A program made the translations under genes and the position numbers. Shown here piece by piece: positions 22,014 to 33,747 of a DNA stretch of 64,000 nucleotides (positions within the stretch are counted from its first letter, which is position 1; each line of letters starts with the position of its first letter). Origin of the DNA: Taenia hydatigena (taxonomy: Eukaryota; Platyhelminthes; Cestoda; Cyclophyllidea; Taeniidae). Under the pieces are notes generated by a model. That model did no database searches. It was not told where the DNA came from and was given only the letters and a program-made list of their open reading frames with translations. The DNA lies in the NCBI GenBank assembly GCA_036345935.2, contig JADWOT020000292.1:186001-250000 (forward strand). The letters are read 5' to 3'.

Positions 22014-23095
22014 CGGAATCTCACCGCATCCATTGGAGGAGCTGCTGACTGCAACCCGGCATCAGATACCGTCCCCAGCACGGTCGAAGAGGAAGGTTAG
22101 GTAAGAGTTGGCGCTCCTTGGGGATCTGCTGACGCATGCGGCGCGCATTGATGGCGGTCTAAGTGACCATCAAGAGGGGAGTGATGTTTCTCATTCGGCA
22201 CAATCCACCTCACTGCTTCTCCAAGACAGCCTTTAATAGACATTTGTATGTGCGACCTTTTGCTTGACCTCATGATGCCTTTTTCCAAGTGCTAGCGGAA
22301 CTGTGGAACGTGGGGAAGTGCGGGGATTCACAGGCTGCTCACGCGATGAGTACCTTCGAATTGTAAAAGAAAAGTGAGGTGTGCTTCTTCTTCTTCTTCT
22401 TCTTCTTCTTCATTTCTTCTTCTTTCCTTCCCTTCTTCTCCTCCGCCTTCTCCTCTTTTCCCTTAACGCAGGCTTGCAGGTGAACTATGAAGTGAAGGAC
22501 TTACTTATTCCTTACGAGGAGGATGAGGGTCAGAGGCAGGTGCAGGGAGAAGAGACAGCCCTTTCAGCCACCAGCAGTAGCACGGGCACGTCTTTGAGAT
22601 TGGATACCTCCCACTACCTCACTGCCTCCTCGCCCAACCACGTGGTTGGTACCTGGTGGGGAGGTGGAACGATGAAGTGTAGTTAAGGCAAGTTACAACC
22701 ACACACGGCTATCATCATCACCACCACCATCATCATCGGCCGTCCCTCTAGAGGAAAGGTACGAGTCGGAGGACAATGCTCCCCTACCCCTCCTCTCATC
22801 GGCTCGCAACATCGCTAACCCAGACAGCATGTCGGGTGAGTAAATGCTATCTACCCACCTCTCTTGATTCTCTACCAACCCATCCACCATCCATCTTTAT
22901 CGCCATCATCGATTTCTCTCTCATTCAACAGTTGGGTCGGAGGCTCGCCAACAGTCCCTTCGCCTTACATTAAGTGCGCCTTTATCTACCTCTACTACTA
23001 CTACTACCACTGCTTCTGCTGCTATCAATACGCCTCAATGCGCCTTTTGCCTTTGCAGTGAAGAAGACGCCTTCGCAACAACATTCGACGCGTGA
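22014..23095 (+). CDS. 3' end of unknown Ser/Thr-rich protein, four exons
   Basis: Open, phase-compatible exons on the plus strand. 22014-22095 is tentative (acceptor TTTTTTTCGTCAG, donor G|GTTAGG). 22472-22648 follows a long CTT-rich pyrimidine tract. 22683-22835 comes after a 34-nt intron (22649-22682, GTACCT..TGTAG). 22932-23095 comes after a 96-nt intron (donor GTGAGT, acceptor CAACAG) and ends at TGA 23093-23095. Exon two carries an acidic stretch (LLIPYEEDEGQRQ). Later parts are low complexity: SSSPPPSSS, then STSTTTTTTASAA. The end is Cys-rich and acidic (CAFCLCSEEDAF). The peptide looks like a disordered cytosolic tail. I do not recognise the family. The frame stays open across three junctions, which argues for a real, intact gene. 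Confidence 0.6.
22384..22412 (+). repeat. (CTT)n microsatellite
   Basis: About nine CTT units just before the acceptor at 22471; it forms part of the pyrimidine tract of that intron. Confidence 0.9.
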
Positions 23096-24360
23096 TGCGT
23101 TCTCTTTCTTCTTGCTGTCCTTGTCATTGTTGCCGTTGATATTTTTGTTGTTGCTGTTATCGTTTCGGGTTAACTGACCTGTAAATAGAATGTATTTGTG
23201 CATGCTTGACCGAAGTAGATGATGCCTTCCAGCGCCACTATCACATCGTCCAAGCCTTCGGAGAGTAGGAAGTGAAGAATGGTCCCCATCACCACACGGC
23301 GAAGTCATGTTTGCTACGTCAATAGCCTCCAACTTCTGGTGGCGCTGTGGCAGTTGCGACAAGACTGCGGACAGTTGAGTCGTCAATTGCTTCAGGCGAG
23401 GTGATCTTGCTCGTTGGCCAAGTGCGAACATCTCACCTTTGGCATTACTCCGCTCATGTAAGGATGCCTTGTCTTTCATAACGTTGTCCTTTGTGTCCTT
23501 CGTGTCCGCATACTTTCAATGCGTGTGTTAGTTGTTGGCCTTTGCCCTCTGCCTGTCCTCTCCCCTCTTCATTAGGAGTAATGAATGCATGGTAGTGGTG
23601 ACTATCACAGTTGCTAGAATGTCTGCGTGGGTAGAAGATGGTGTGCTTTTTGGGCACTTGGCATTCCCACTGCTGGCTACTTGAGGGGCTGATTGTATGC
23701 TAAGATGGAACCACTTGAGACTATGATTTGGCAGTGTGCGCAATAGGTGGTGGAGGAGTTGGTGTGGGATGGGAGGACTGGCGAAAAAATCTGAAGAGGT
23801 TGTGGAAGGTGGGAAGGGAGGCCTACTACATCATCACACATGACCTAGTGGCCCACACTGATGGCAAGTTGTGTTACAATGTGCGAGGCTCGAAGTGGTC
23901 ACGCGAACGGGCATTCGTTTTGAGGCAACGATGCGCCGCCTTGTGAAATGTGGTGGTGCTGGCCGCCTCACTTCTCCCAGTCAGTCAATGGCGTCCGGCA
24001 CGCGCCAGTGATGACTGCACGCTACAAAAAATGGGAACTACGTGGGGCAATAAAACAAACGCACAGCCGCGTCATTTGTGAAAAGCCCAGCATTCAACAT
24101 CGACAATAGCATTGTCTGTAATTCAAACCAGTGGCTGTAATGCAGATACGTGTGACTGCGGTGAAAGCATAGCGTCTGCGGAATGCCCGTGTTGTATGTA
24201 TGCGCGGAACTGCTTTCGCATCTCCCAATTCAAAATTCCGCTTTTAACAACAACCACTAAATTGTGGGTGATGTTGCCTGAACAGACTGAATTACTGGTT
24301 TTCAGGATGCGAATTGGATAATCATAGTCGGGCATCTAAAACATCAGCAAAGGTGATTCA
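23096..24360. other. 3' UTR and intergenic stretch
   Basis: Follows the stop of the 22.0-23.1 kb gene. Overlapping open frames on both strands (for example minus 22982-23479) have biased composition, but no domain or splice evidence. Confidence 0.4.
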
Positions 24361-24624
24361 TTGTTGTGTTTTAAATCCCATTTGCTGGTGCCCATGAGTA
24401 ACTTGGATGCTGAGGCAGCTATTGCTCGTCGTACGTATGACAAAAGAGCTTATGAAGTGAGCTCTACTGATTCTTCTTCCCCTTCAACACCTCCCTACGC
24501 AGCGAAACTAGTAGGAAGAGATGTTGTAACCTTCGAGCAGAAGATCACATTCTCGTCTTCATTTGCTTTAGTCAAACTGCTGCATCGACAGACTCATTTA
24601 AATGAAGTAAGGGAGATGAGCTAA
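24361..24624 (+). CDS. Small open frame, unknown
   Basis: An open frame with an internal ATG at 24394 encodes a short protein. It has an alanine- and arginine-rich start (MSNLDAEAAIARRTYDKRAY) and a Ser/Pro-rich middle, ending at TGA 24622-24624. It reads more like protein than its neighbours and has no introns, so a small gene or a processed copy is possible. I recognise no domain. Confidence 0.25.
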   Translation: MLCFKSHLLVPMSNLDAEAAIARRTYDKRAYEVSSTDSSSPSTPPYAAKLVGRDVVTFEQKITFSSSFALVKLLHRQTHLNEVREMS

Positions 24625-24651
24625 CTTTTAGGAGTTGAGTGTTTAACTTAC

Positions 24652-25092
24652 TGTGGGAAGTAAAGAGCCAGATTTAATTGCCTTGACTATTTCCTTGATT
24701 GGAACATCTTGTGGGTAGGTTAGATAGATGTTTGGATATATAACCTGCTTCCAGATGGATCGGGAATATTCTCCAAGTTCTTTGAAGGAGACCCATTTGT
24801 CAGCATCCTTCGTGGTGTTAAAAATACTTTTGATTTGATAAGTAATGTATGAGCTAAACGTTGACTCATTGGGATGCGGTTTTGTGCAGAGTGTGATGTT
24901 GAAGGTGTTGTTTACAATGCGTATTTCGTCCAGAGTTTTGGGAGGCCATTTACAATGAACTGGACGCGTGTTAAGAAGCGGTAGTATACGAGGAAGTCCA
25001 GTGAATCCATGCAAGTTCCACATCTAACCAATTAGCGCGCAGATGACTAGAAAGCAGAGAACTTTTGCTGCAAAACGAAGTGCGGCTAGCAT
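24652..25092 (-). pseudogene. GT31-type glycosyltransferase first exon with early stop
   Basis: The minus-strand ATG at 25090-25092 begins a 22-residue type II signal anchor (LAALRFAAKVLCFLVICALI). It is followed at once by TAG 25024-25026, after which the same frame stays open to a GTAAGT donor beyond 24652. The stem holds 'YPNIYLTYPQDVPIKEIVKA', paralogous to the plus-strand exon at 2843-3238 (about two thirds identical over the last 26 residues). It ends in phase 0 at the equivalent position. Several N-glycosylation sequons (NNTF, NESTF, NTT) fit a luminal stem. Without the TAG it would be a normal first exon. A second ATG immediately after the TAG would give a protein without its anchor. 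No catalytic exon is found below 24650. Probably a pseudogene. Confidence 0.65.
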
Positions 25093-27391
25093 TTCATTCA
25101 GTTGATAATGCCTCACTGATCAAGTGAGTTTGTGATTTATTCCAGATCGACGCAACAAAGCGGTGGCTAGAACGATTGCGCCACGATGCTGTGCGGAGAG
25201 GTCCAGTGCTGCAGCTTTAAAGAGCATTTAAATAGCACGACTACGATGTGATGATGATGACACGCACCAAGTCTGACCTGCTGTTTACCACCCCGCCATT
25301 AAGAATACTTTGTAAAGTACCTTGGAACCCAGGCCTCAATGAATGCATGAATGAGCCTTAGTGATTGGATGATTCTACAAATTATACCGGCCTATCCTTT
25401 ATTCTCTTCATTCCAAGAAAAGGTGTTTAATTTGTATATGTCATTTTTGCAATGTTCAAGACAAACTCCCTTTGATTGAAATGTGTTCGTTATAAAGCCA
25501 CCGTATCAGGCGTGGTGTCTGCACTACCTATTTAGCCCTATAGGTGTTAATTCCCCTCATCTACACGCACTTTATATGAGAAAGGTAAGGTTTGATATTT
25601 TGATAAAAACGAAATGAGCAGTGTGAACAAACAATGTTCAGCGCGAGAGTGGATGTGTGAACTTGGAAACAGTGCTTCACCAAACCAATTGTATTAAAGT
25701 GTCTGCAAGGTTGGATGCAGCAAATGGCTCAAGTACTTCCCCTCCAAATTAATGGCCTTTCAAAATTGATGGCTCTGCTATCCAACCACTCCATTAAGCA
25801 TTGGACGTTAAACATCCTCCCATTCCGAGGTAACTTCAATGAGCCAAGTAGAATTACACTGCTAAGTAGACATTTTCACATCCACGGCTATAAGATAATT
25901 AAACTGTTGTCGATTTTAATGTTTTGAAGCTATGACTTTCCAAACTTAATATTCACAATCGTGGAGTCAACAGCAGGATCAACTTGTCATTGACCAATCG
26001 ATCCAGCGCTGTATCCTACACATGCCAAACAAGCATTCAGCAGGGCAAATAAACTGGCCGAGAAGAACCTTAGCATTGGTTCCGTGATAACAAGAAATGC
26101 AAGGAATGCGATGTGTCCTGGTTACTTTAATAGGAGGTGGTCATTCGCCACATCCAAGCCAAGAACGCACAAAAGGGTAGAACTTAGCAAGCAAAATGTT
26201 CCAACATGTCACGCCACTGCTACGCGACATTTTGTAGGAAACATTAACTAACCTCACCTAGAGGACCCTCACATCATCTGCTTGATCTTGGCATTAGGTA
26301 ATCCCAATACATAATCGAGGCGGCAATCAAAGTGTGCATTGCAATATTCCTGCACCCTCTAGCAAGACATCGTTCTCACCGAAGCCATCATGCAGTTCAG
26401 TAATTGCTACTATGTATTGCAAAGCACCGTGTGGGTCAAATGAGGAATGGTCGTCATTAAGTCAGTACACGCAGCAAACTACATTTCTTCATCGCACTAA
26501 TCTGTCAGATTAACATTGTTTGGGGTGATAGGATGACATCCGCATGAATGGGAAAGCCGCGAACACAACCATTAAGAGAGAGTGGTAAATATATGGGAGT
26601 GGGAGGAGGGATGAAATGCAGATCTCGTTATTCGAGAGGTGCTAATGGGCGGACAAAGCAGAGGCCTTGGGAGTCCAAGAAGTCAGTGGCATTCTGCTTT
26701 GATAAGCGCATGTCTCCCGCGTTTAGTTTGTGCATAAAACCACACAGTTGGCAGTCCATTCTTCCCGGGTCCTATAATGCAGAAGTTGGAAAACTTGTTT
26801 AGAAATTGTTCCACCAGTTCTCACTCATTCATTCATTTAATCATTCATTCGTCAACCGATTTGAGAGGTGCATGCAGATTAACCATAGACACTACATCAG
26901 TTTGCGGCCTATGTATTATCCTTCGATGTATAAGTGTAAAAAGCATTAATCTGGACACGATGCAGCAGCATTGATGAAGCAAAGCTGTGTCTAGGTGACG
27001 AAGACTACTAAAAAGCACGAATCACATTTCGCAATGTGTGTACATTCACCAGCCACATATTTTCATGTAATGATTGACATCTGCCTGCCAATGTAAGAGT
27101 CGCCAATTAACGTTAAGCAAACCTTGAATGCTCCCTCTTTTTCCCTTGAACTAAACTCCCTTTATATGTTAACAAAGTCTCCAACGCTCCAGATCGGATC
27201 TACCTATTTCAATGACCTGTACCACTACATGCCTATATGATCAGAAACAGCTTTGACGAACCAATAACAGCACTAAACTACTTTAGAGGAGTTTATAATG
27301 CTTCTTACATAAGGAGAAATCCTCTTTAATCCAGACATCCGTAGAAATATCTGACAATTCTCCTACAGGTACTACATACGTCACACTGACG
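25093..27391. other. Non-coding stretch with one diverged repeat
   Basis: No gene recognised. About 26397-26560 resembles 31165-31330 in the same orientation (see that entry). Confidence 0.4.
26397..26560 (+). repeat. Diverged dispersed repeat, copy 1
   Basis: Shares interrupted similarity with 31165-31330, including the order 'tgctact', 'caaagcacc', 'gaggaatg', 'cattaag', 'atgacatccgcatg/atgaaatctgcatac'. Similarity appears to extend weakly to the left in both places. An old dispersed element of unknown type. Confidence 0.35.
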
Positions 27392-27737
27392 TCATCGTGG
27401 TCCACTGATTTTAACATCACGATCATGTATGCGCGCAGGAGGTAAAAATTCATGACCTGTTACGTAGGGCTGTGTTTGCTTATCGCTGCATCTCTTACCA
27501 AACACACTAAGCAATAAACGCTGAATGGGCAATGTTGTGGGACTCACGCATATTCTTCCATGCTCCTTCCAGGCAAAGTAGGCTGCGTAGGCGGTGTGAT
27601 TTTTATCCAAATAGAGCAAGTAGTCGGTCAATTCTCGAATCGACTTGTAGTCGTCTACATTGATGTACGAGTGTGGAGGCAGTGTACTCTCATAATCATC
27701 CTTAAAGGCGCCCAGTACAATGGGAATCATGTCGTGT
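27392..27737 (-). CDS. GT10 exon, C-terminal
   Basis: Acceptor GCATGCAG, then HDMIPIVLGAFKDDYE, PPHSYINVDDYKSIRELTDY and AYFAWKEHGRI, ending at TGA 27392-27394. These are hallmark GT10 C-terminal sequences (VPIVLG.., PPHSYINV, YF.WK). About 40 residues after WKEHGRI form a family-variable tail. Confidence 0.9.
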
Positions 27738-30700
27738 CTGCATGCAAAAGAAGTAATGAATGATTTACTGATTTATTGATGACCGAATCCACCAGCACGC
27801 TGGCTAAACAGGATTCTAGAAAAAGCAAAGAACACACCCATCTTGACATCTTGCAAAGGTGGCTCTGAAGACTTCAGATATCTAATGTTGTTGGTGAAAA
27901 TAAGCTACGAATTGTGTGTGAACTATCAAAAGTGCCTGAAAGTAGTAGAACTTAAGATAGATATGCGAATAAACACATAAAATACAGTAGACTGAGCATT
28001 TATTCGCCTTAAATCACGCTAATATCTCGTACCATGACTGCTACGACAGCTATACCAAATGGCAGCCATGACAGGAATACAGTCCACAAACCAAGCACAT
28101 GCCTCATCATGTTTTACTCTCACTTCTCTTCACACACGCATTTGATGCTTGCTGTAGTAAGGACAAATCAACCGTCTCACATTTTGAGCGGGAAATTTGT
28201 GGGTCTGGGGCATACGGGCCCTCTCATAGCATTGCACGTCATGCTGCCCATGTCGCATTCTTGTAATGCTGATGCTTGAATGTCCGCCTTTCAGCTGTCA
28301 GATATTAGCTAGTAGCTTCCCTCAATGATTTCCTTCGTTCTGCATAGCTCCACACTGGGACGGCCTGGCACAACACACTTTATTGTTGGACTTACGATGA
28401 TGGAGAATGAAACGTTCGCCGCTATTCTCTCATGCAAATCTAATTTTGGACTAAAAAGGCGGGTGCTTTGGGGTGATGATTCGATTGTAGGTAGGCGAAT
28501 TAAAGTAACAATGTCACGCACTGGAAAGCGTTGCGATAAACCTTTTCCGTTATGTAATTCCGACAATTGGAATTCTCGAAGGAGAGGTAGAATTTGTAGT
28601 TGAGCGATAGGAAATGAAATCCATCGACGTTGGGTGGAAATTGCCTTCTTCCGCGGCCGTATATATCTACCTACAAAGATGAGCTCAGAATGCTCTGATG
28701 ACCCGGCATTACTGCTAGCAAAGCAACATGGTTACCAGGGATGTTCAAATGAAGGAAGTGGCAGCTAATAGTTGTCATTCGATCTCATGAATTCGGTGTG
28801 AAGCACCTTTGCGACAGTCAAGATCCGAGGCAGCATGTAGTTATTTTCACATGATTCTTCATAAATGGTTGACACTGATGGCAGCTGCACTCAAAATGTG
28901 CTTTGTACAAAAAATGGGGATTTGTTCTTCCCTAGCTATGCTGCCTGGGGATGTCAATTCGTTTTAAGGCATTAGCACTAGATTAAGCCTTTCATTCCGG
29001 TTCGCATGAGGGTACGTTGGCTCATTTTGTGTTCTCCTCCATGGGCTTCTAGACCACAGAGATATGGCAATGTATAGGCAAGATTAGAATGAAATCCTGA
29101 GCTTTCCCAAACAATCATTAGTATGCAAGACGGCGTCAATGTAACAAACATGAAATAGCGCTTTGTGTTTAATGGCAGTGATGAGTAAGAAACTGACAAA
29201 CATACAGAAGCCTTACGGGAATGAATTTGGCGATCGCACTTGCATACTCTTTCCGATTATTTGGGGCGTGGCGGTTGGACACTGCCCAGGCAATCAGCTT
29301 TTCTCTTTTCCAGTGGTGAGGAGGTAGTAGGTGTACGCAATTCCTAGAAAGCATGTGTGCAGTCTCCTCCGCGGTGAAGCGATACCTCGGATTCTCATTC
29401 CGTACGAATACGGAGTACACAGCAGGCACTGGGGATTTTGCTGTGTACGTGATGAAGAGGTCAATCTGAATTAAAAAGACAAATTCAGCTCCATTTTCGC
29501 CTCGATGCAAAACGAAGGCGGTCAGGTGAAATTGGGTGCTCCAACTAACCATCACGCCAAATAAAATGTCCATTCAGTCACATTCTTGACTTTTTTGGAT
29601 TTTCTTGCTTTCTTTACCTTTTCTCTCTCTCTTTCAAGTTAAATGTTCAGAATATTTAATCTGTTTTATTTAGGTATGTGGTAATTCAATTCATTCTTCT
29701 TCCCTTACCCTTTTTTGTCTCCTTCCTTACCGAATGATTCCTATTACTCACAATAGATAGCGGTGCAGTAGTTGTGCGCTCTTCAACGTCCCAGGTGATT
29801 CGGCAAATTGAATGGGGTAAAGTGTTGCATGTAAACTGTAGATAATGACCAACACTTTTCTAGGAAAGGCGTTTATGAAGCCAATTAACTGAGGCGTACG
29901 CACTGCATCGTGCATTGCTTGATGGTTTGAAGTGCGAAGGGAGGAGAAGGGGTACATGGTGGGGACTTTTCCTTGTCGCAAAGGATATAAGAACTCCATG
30001 GTGGTAAGGAAGCAGACTGGGAGGCTTGCATAAGTTCACGTGATATTAACAGTGTCTCATTCTTTATAATGCTCCAAAAGAGTGCTAGCATTGTCAAGGC
30101 TGCATCAGCTGAAGCAGGAGTCAAGGCAGCGTGCCCATCCTTATTCATTATTTTAGTCCTTTCCAATGCGCTTGTGCATACGCTTATCAGGTTGTGAGCT
30201 GACGGAGCATAATTTTGGTTGGTTGAACACCTATATGCTTTGCAATAACCCAATGCGTACACCGGTCACTTCAAAATGTACTTTTTTGCAGTGGTTTTAA
30301 TCTCATACTGCATTTACTGCTAGGCTAACCCTCATTTAGCTTTCCATGCAGACAAATCTCACAATTATTTTTGAGATAAGAGAAATAATAATAGTTTGTC
30401 TGCCATTTCTAAGTAGCTACACGAGTCTATTAAATACCAGGACATCATAAATCCGTAAATCTGGAACTTTGTACACACCTAAGAAAACAAACGTCTATCC
30501 TCCTCTCCATGTATTTAAAATTGACTACTAGTATTGCACTTTACTTTGGTAAATTATTTTAATGAGAAAGGGTATTTTCCAATGTTGGACTAATATCTAT
30601 TCGACGTATTCATCAATGATCCACTACGATCGAAAGCGCCTATTTCGTTATAACACTTCTACTTTATTTAATTTATGCAGGCATTCCTACAACAGTCAGC

Positions 30701-33259
30701 TCATCACTAGTATCATGATGCCTCATTCTAAGCACGTGTTGAGTCAGATGCTTGCTATTAGGCAAGGTAAGTAGCAATGTGCGCCACTTCGTATGACGAA
30801 AAGGCGTTTAAAATGACGAATTGTCGGGGGATTAGTTGACACTACAAAGGAAACTCAGCATTGGCCATTGATTACAAAGAGTGAGAAGAACACGACGTAC
30901 TCATTAGAAGGTAGTCATTTATAACACTCGAGTGAGGATCATGCAAAGTGGGAGAATGTCACACACGGAAAACTCGAACACACTGCGCCACTGTGACGTG
31001 ATATTTTACAACAAGCAATGACCATCCTCAGGCAGTGGTTCCACACACCATTTACTTGAGCTAAGCATCAATTAATTATAATGCATAAATGTGGCAGCAA
31101 CCGAAATTTGGGTTGAGAAACTTCTCGTAACTTCTGGCAAAGCATTGCCTCTGTTAGAAACAGCATGCTGATTTGTATTTGCTACTGCGTAACTCAAAGC
31201 ACCATGCAGGTCTGAGGAGGAATGAGGTGTCATTAAGCCAATATAGATATTAATTTTCACTACACTTGACATCACTCAAGATGACAGAATGAAATCTGCA
31301 TACATGGAAAATTGTAAGCATGGCAATTAAGACATTGAGGCAAGTGCCATCAAATAAAAGCTGCGAATATTTTACAATCAGACATAATCACAATGAAAAC
31401 TATGTATTGCGTGCAGAATGTGTTGAAGTAATGAGAATAAAACACTCTGCTTTAGGACACTTTAGGTCTTTTCGGATGCTGTGGGAAGTAGTATTGACAA
31501 AGCAGAAATTGTACCATCGGTCTCTAAAAGGGCAGGGTGACCACCAGCGTGACCCTGATGCAATGGCATCGAGAGAAATGAAAATGAGCGAAGACCTGGG
31601 TACCCATGTAATCAGACGCCAAATTACACTAACTATTTGAGCATGATAGCTCGGTTCAAAAATTTCGCAGTTTTTGCAAATAAGACAAAATTGCGCCAAT
31701 AGAGACTGAGCCCATTAAGTCGAGCAGAAGTGGACTCAACTCTAACAGTTAAACACGAGATCTCTTGCTACTATCCAACTGTAATATTAATGTGAAACAC
31801 TTTCGCACATCTTACTACCCGTGTTTTATAAAAGCTAACTTGATTTGCGCATCTGGCACAGACTCACATTAATTTGACTAAGTGTTTTGCGAGTGAAACG
31901 AGACTCATCACGATGAACACAAAGACAGGCAAAGCAAAAATCATGCCTGACATTGAGTATCAATATGCCAAGATTCCCGGTAACATAAAAGTGTACGATG
32001 GTTAAGATGGGATGATGAAGTGCAAGCACACCTTCCTCAAAGATGCCACGTCTGCAGCTAGATACTGCATTTTTCTATAAGGATACACGTAAAACTTTGG
32101 AAGAGGCGAAATTATTAATAACCTTAGCATAAAACATGAGGTTAAATTCACGCCCAAGGTTACTTAAATACCTTCGAAGTGTTTTTTGCTGACTCCACAA
32201 CGCCGTGACACATAGCCACCAAAGGACGTGTAGGTTAAGCAGGTTGACAGAAGGTTCGCCCCACACAACCCTCCTATTCACATATTTATTGCCAACTGGA
32301 GGGAATGTGGGAGTGCAGAAGTAGCTGTTCTGTACAGAAAGGTGTAAAATATAAAACTGCAGCGCGAACATGCTTCTAAGACACCCTTGATGCAAATTGT
32401 AACTGAGAAATTGCCTACATTGGTGTGGACACGTTAAATGCATCATTGGAAGGAGTCAGTGGTAAACAAGACATTAGTGAACTCCCAGCTCTGTTCCCAT
32501 TCCTATTAGTGCCCTGATTATAATCTCTGCATGGCATAATGTGCATAAAAATAAAACACTAGGGAAAGGCTACATCAATGTATCTGACCATTATATTAAG
32601 CAGGCTAATTTAAATGTCCTTAAACTACCTGAGAGAGAAGTGGAACATTCAGCTTAATAATGAGCAATCGTCTCAGAGCTAGTTCCATCCCAGCTTTCCA
32701 TTTCGTTGTATAACAAAAGCCGTCACTATAATCAGCCAAAGTGTGCAATGGTCTCAGTCGCTAGCCATGGCATCATTTGAGGTCTAACTCGTGATCAAAT
32801 AGGGCATTTCTCTTGCCATCAAGATGTCTCATTAAACTCTGCCCTGTGCACAATGAAAGGGACTTTGGTTACATATAGGGCTGAAATATTTAGAGATGGA
32901 AGTAAATGCGGACATGACAGTACTTCGTTTGTCCTCCTGCGTGCAGTAAGCTAAACTTGAGTCGTCTTCAGCCCATGATCTTGCCACGTAGGAAAGATAG
33001 TTACAAATACGTAAAACGCTGGCGTCTCAGCATTACTGCACGCACCACTCACTTGGTTTAGTTGTGCAGGCAGGAGAATGGGTGCATAAAAAGGACTTTC
33101 CAGCGTCTCGAAGGCGATGAGAACACCACGTTCCTTAAGAGTGATGCTTAATTCTACAGAAAACCTGGCGGAAAATACGACCACATCACCTCGACTGAGA
33201 CTTTGGGTCGTGTTTGTAAAGATGCATTTGTAGCGACAGCCATCTGAAGTGGTAGGATG
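27392..33259 (-). CDS. Alpha-1,3-fucosyltransferase (GT10), multi-exon, incomplete
   Basis: Three minus-strand exons belong to a GT10 alpha-1,3-fucosyltransferase, a type II Golgi enzyme that moves fucose from GDP-fucose to GlcNAc of N-glycans or Lewis-type antennae. In order they are 33259-33053 (N-terminal half, ESP motif), 29465-29217 (middle) and 27737-27392 (C-terminal acceptor-proximal region to the stop). The first two join in phase 0. The last enters needing two bases from a preceding exon, yet 29217 ends in phase 0. One exon is therefore expected between them: the one encoding the GDP-fucose binding YKFYLAFENS-like region. I could not find it at 27738-29216. All three exons are free of stops and frameshifts. 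Either a real gene with an exon I missed, or a recent loss. Confidence 0.75.
28309..28566 (-). other. Open frame inside GT10 intron, not supported
   Basis: An 85-codon minus-strand frame lies where the missing GT10 exon is expected, but it shows none of the GDP-fucose binding residues, and the opposite strand is equally open. I do not call it coding. Confidence 0.15.
29217..29465 (-). CDS. GT10 exon, middle
   Basis: An 83-codon exon between acceptor TTTTTAATTCAG and donor CCC|GTAAGG. It reads IDLFITYTAKSPVPAVYSVF, replacing the family's NWTMTYRRDSD segment, and later 'REKLIAWAVSNRHAPNNRKE' and 'AKFIP'. The latter is the conserved K..L.AWVVSN..R..Y...L.KYIPVD block of GT10. Phase 0 at both ends. 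Confidence 0.85.
31165..31330 (+). repeat. Diverged dispersed repeat, copy 2
   Basis: Counterpart of 26397-26560, same orientation and same order of short shared words, roughly 70 per cent alike by eye. It lies inside the long GT10 intron. Confidence 0.35.
32075..32446 (-). pseudogene. Possible GT14 relic inside GT10 intron
   Basis: The minus-strand frame contains 'RRVVWGEPSVNLLNL' followed by 'LWSQQKTLRRYLSNLGREFN'. This resembles the GT14 pattern V.WG..SVL.A.L.C followed by WKYFINL.GQ.FPL. Spacing is right but key residues are altered (WKYLIN to LRRYLSN) and flanking GT14 blocks are absent. If correct, a decayed GT14 fragment lies within the GT10 intron, same strand. Weak evidence. Confidence 0.35.
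33053..33259 (-). CDS. GT10 exon, N-terminal catalytic part
   Basis: A 69-codon exon between acceptor GTTTCTCTAG and donor CAA|GTGAGT. It reads HPTTSDGCRYKCIFTNTTQS, GDVVVFSARF and RGVLIAFETLESPFYAP. This follows the GT10 order C..C.fT.d, then aD.vvFh.r, then R.Q.wv.f.lESP. Phase 0 at both ends; joins smoothly to 29465. Confidence 0.85.
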
Positions 33260-33747
33260 CTAGAGAAACTGCCGATCGTAGTAGATCATCGGTGGCTTCG
33301 TCGACGGGAAGTCGGTCTAAAGTCGTAAATTTTACTTTCCCTTAAAGACAAACTTGAAATCACTTAAGGCCATTGCAAAATGTCTAGGCATAAATATACT
33401 AGAATTTCAGACAAAAATTGAAGCATTCAAAATGCATTTTGATAATGTAGCTTAAATTCTCTAGCAAGTATGTGGGGAGTACAGATAACTGGCTTAGGTT
33501 GGCATGATTTTCTTCTAGCTTGACGATTGTTTCCGTAGTATTGCAGCATGTGTAAGCAGACAAAACTAATTTTAGATCAAGAAGGAGCATGAATGTGTGC
33601 ATTTTAAATTAACAGCAGGTTGATAATTTTGTTTAAAGAAGAATATGATAATTTGTGGAAAGTGTGAATCTACTGGAGTGAAACAGTACTTTCTTTTATC
33701 ACCTCGGTTGGAAAATATCGAACTTTAACCGTTTGCCAATCCTAATA

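Noticed and set aside
22982..23479. 165-codon minus-strand open frame
   Set aside because: Overlaps the last exon and 3' UTR of the plus-strand gene, is low complexity at one end, and has no splice or domain support.
29748..30262. Minus-strand open frames in the GT10 intron with a hydrophobic patch
   Set aside because: Not alignable to the missing GT10 exon and two frames overlap.
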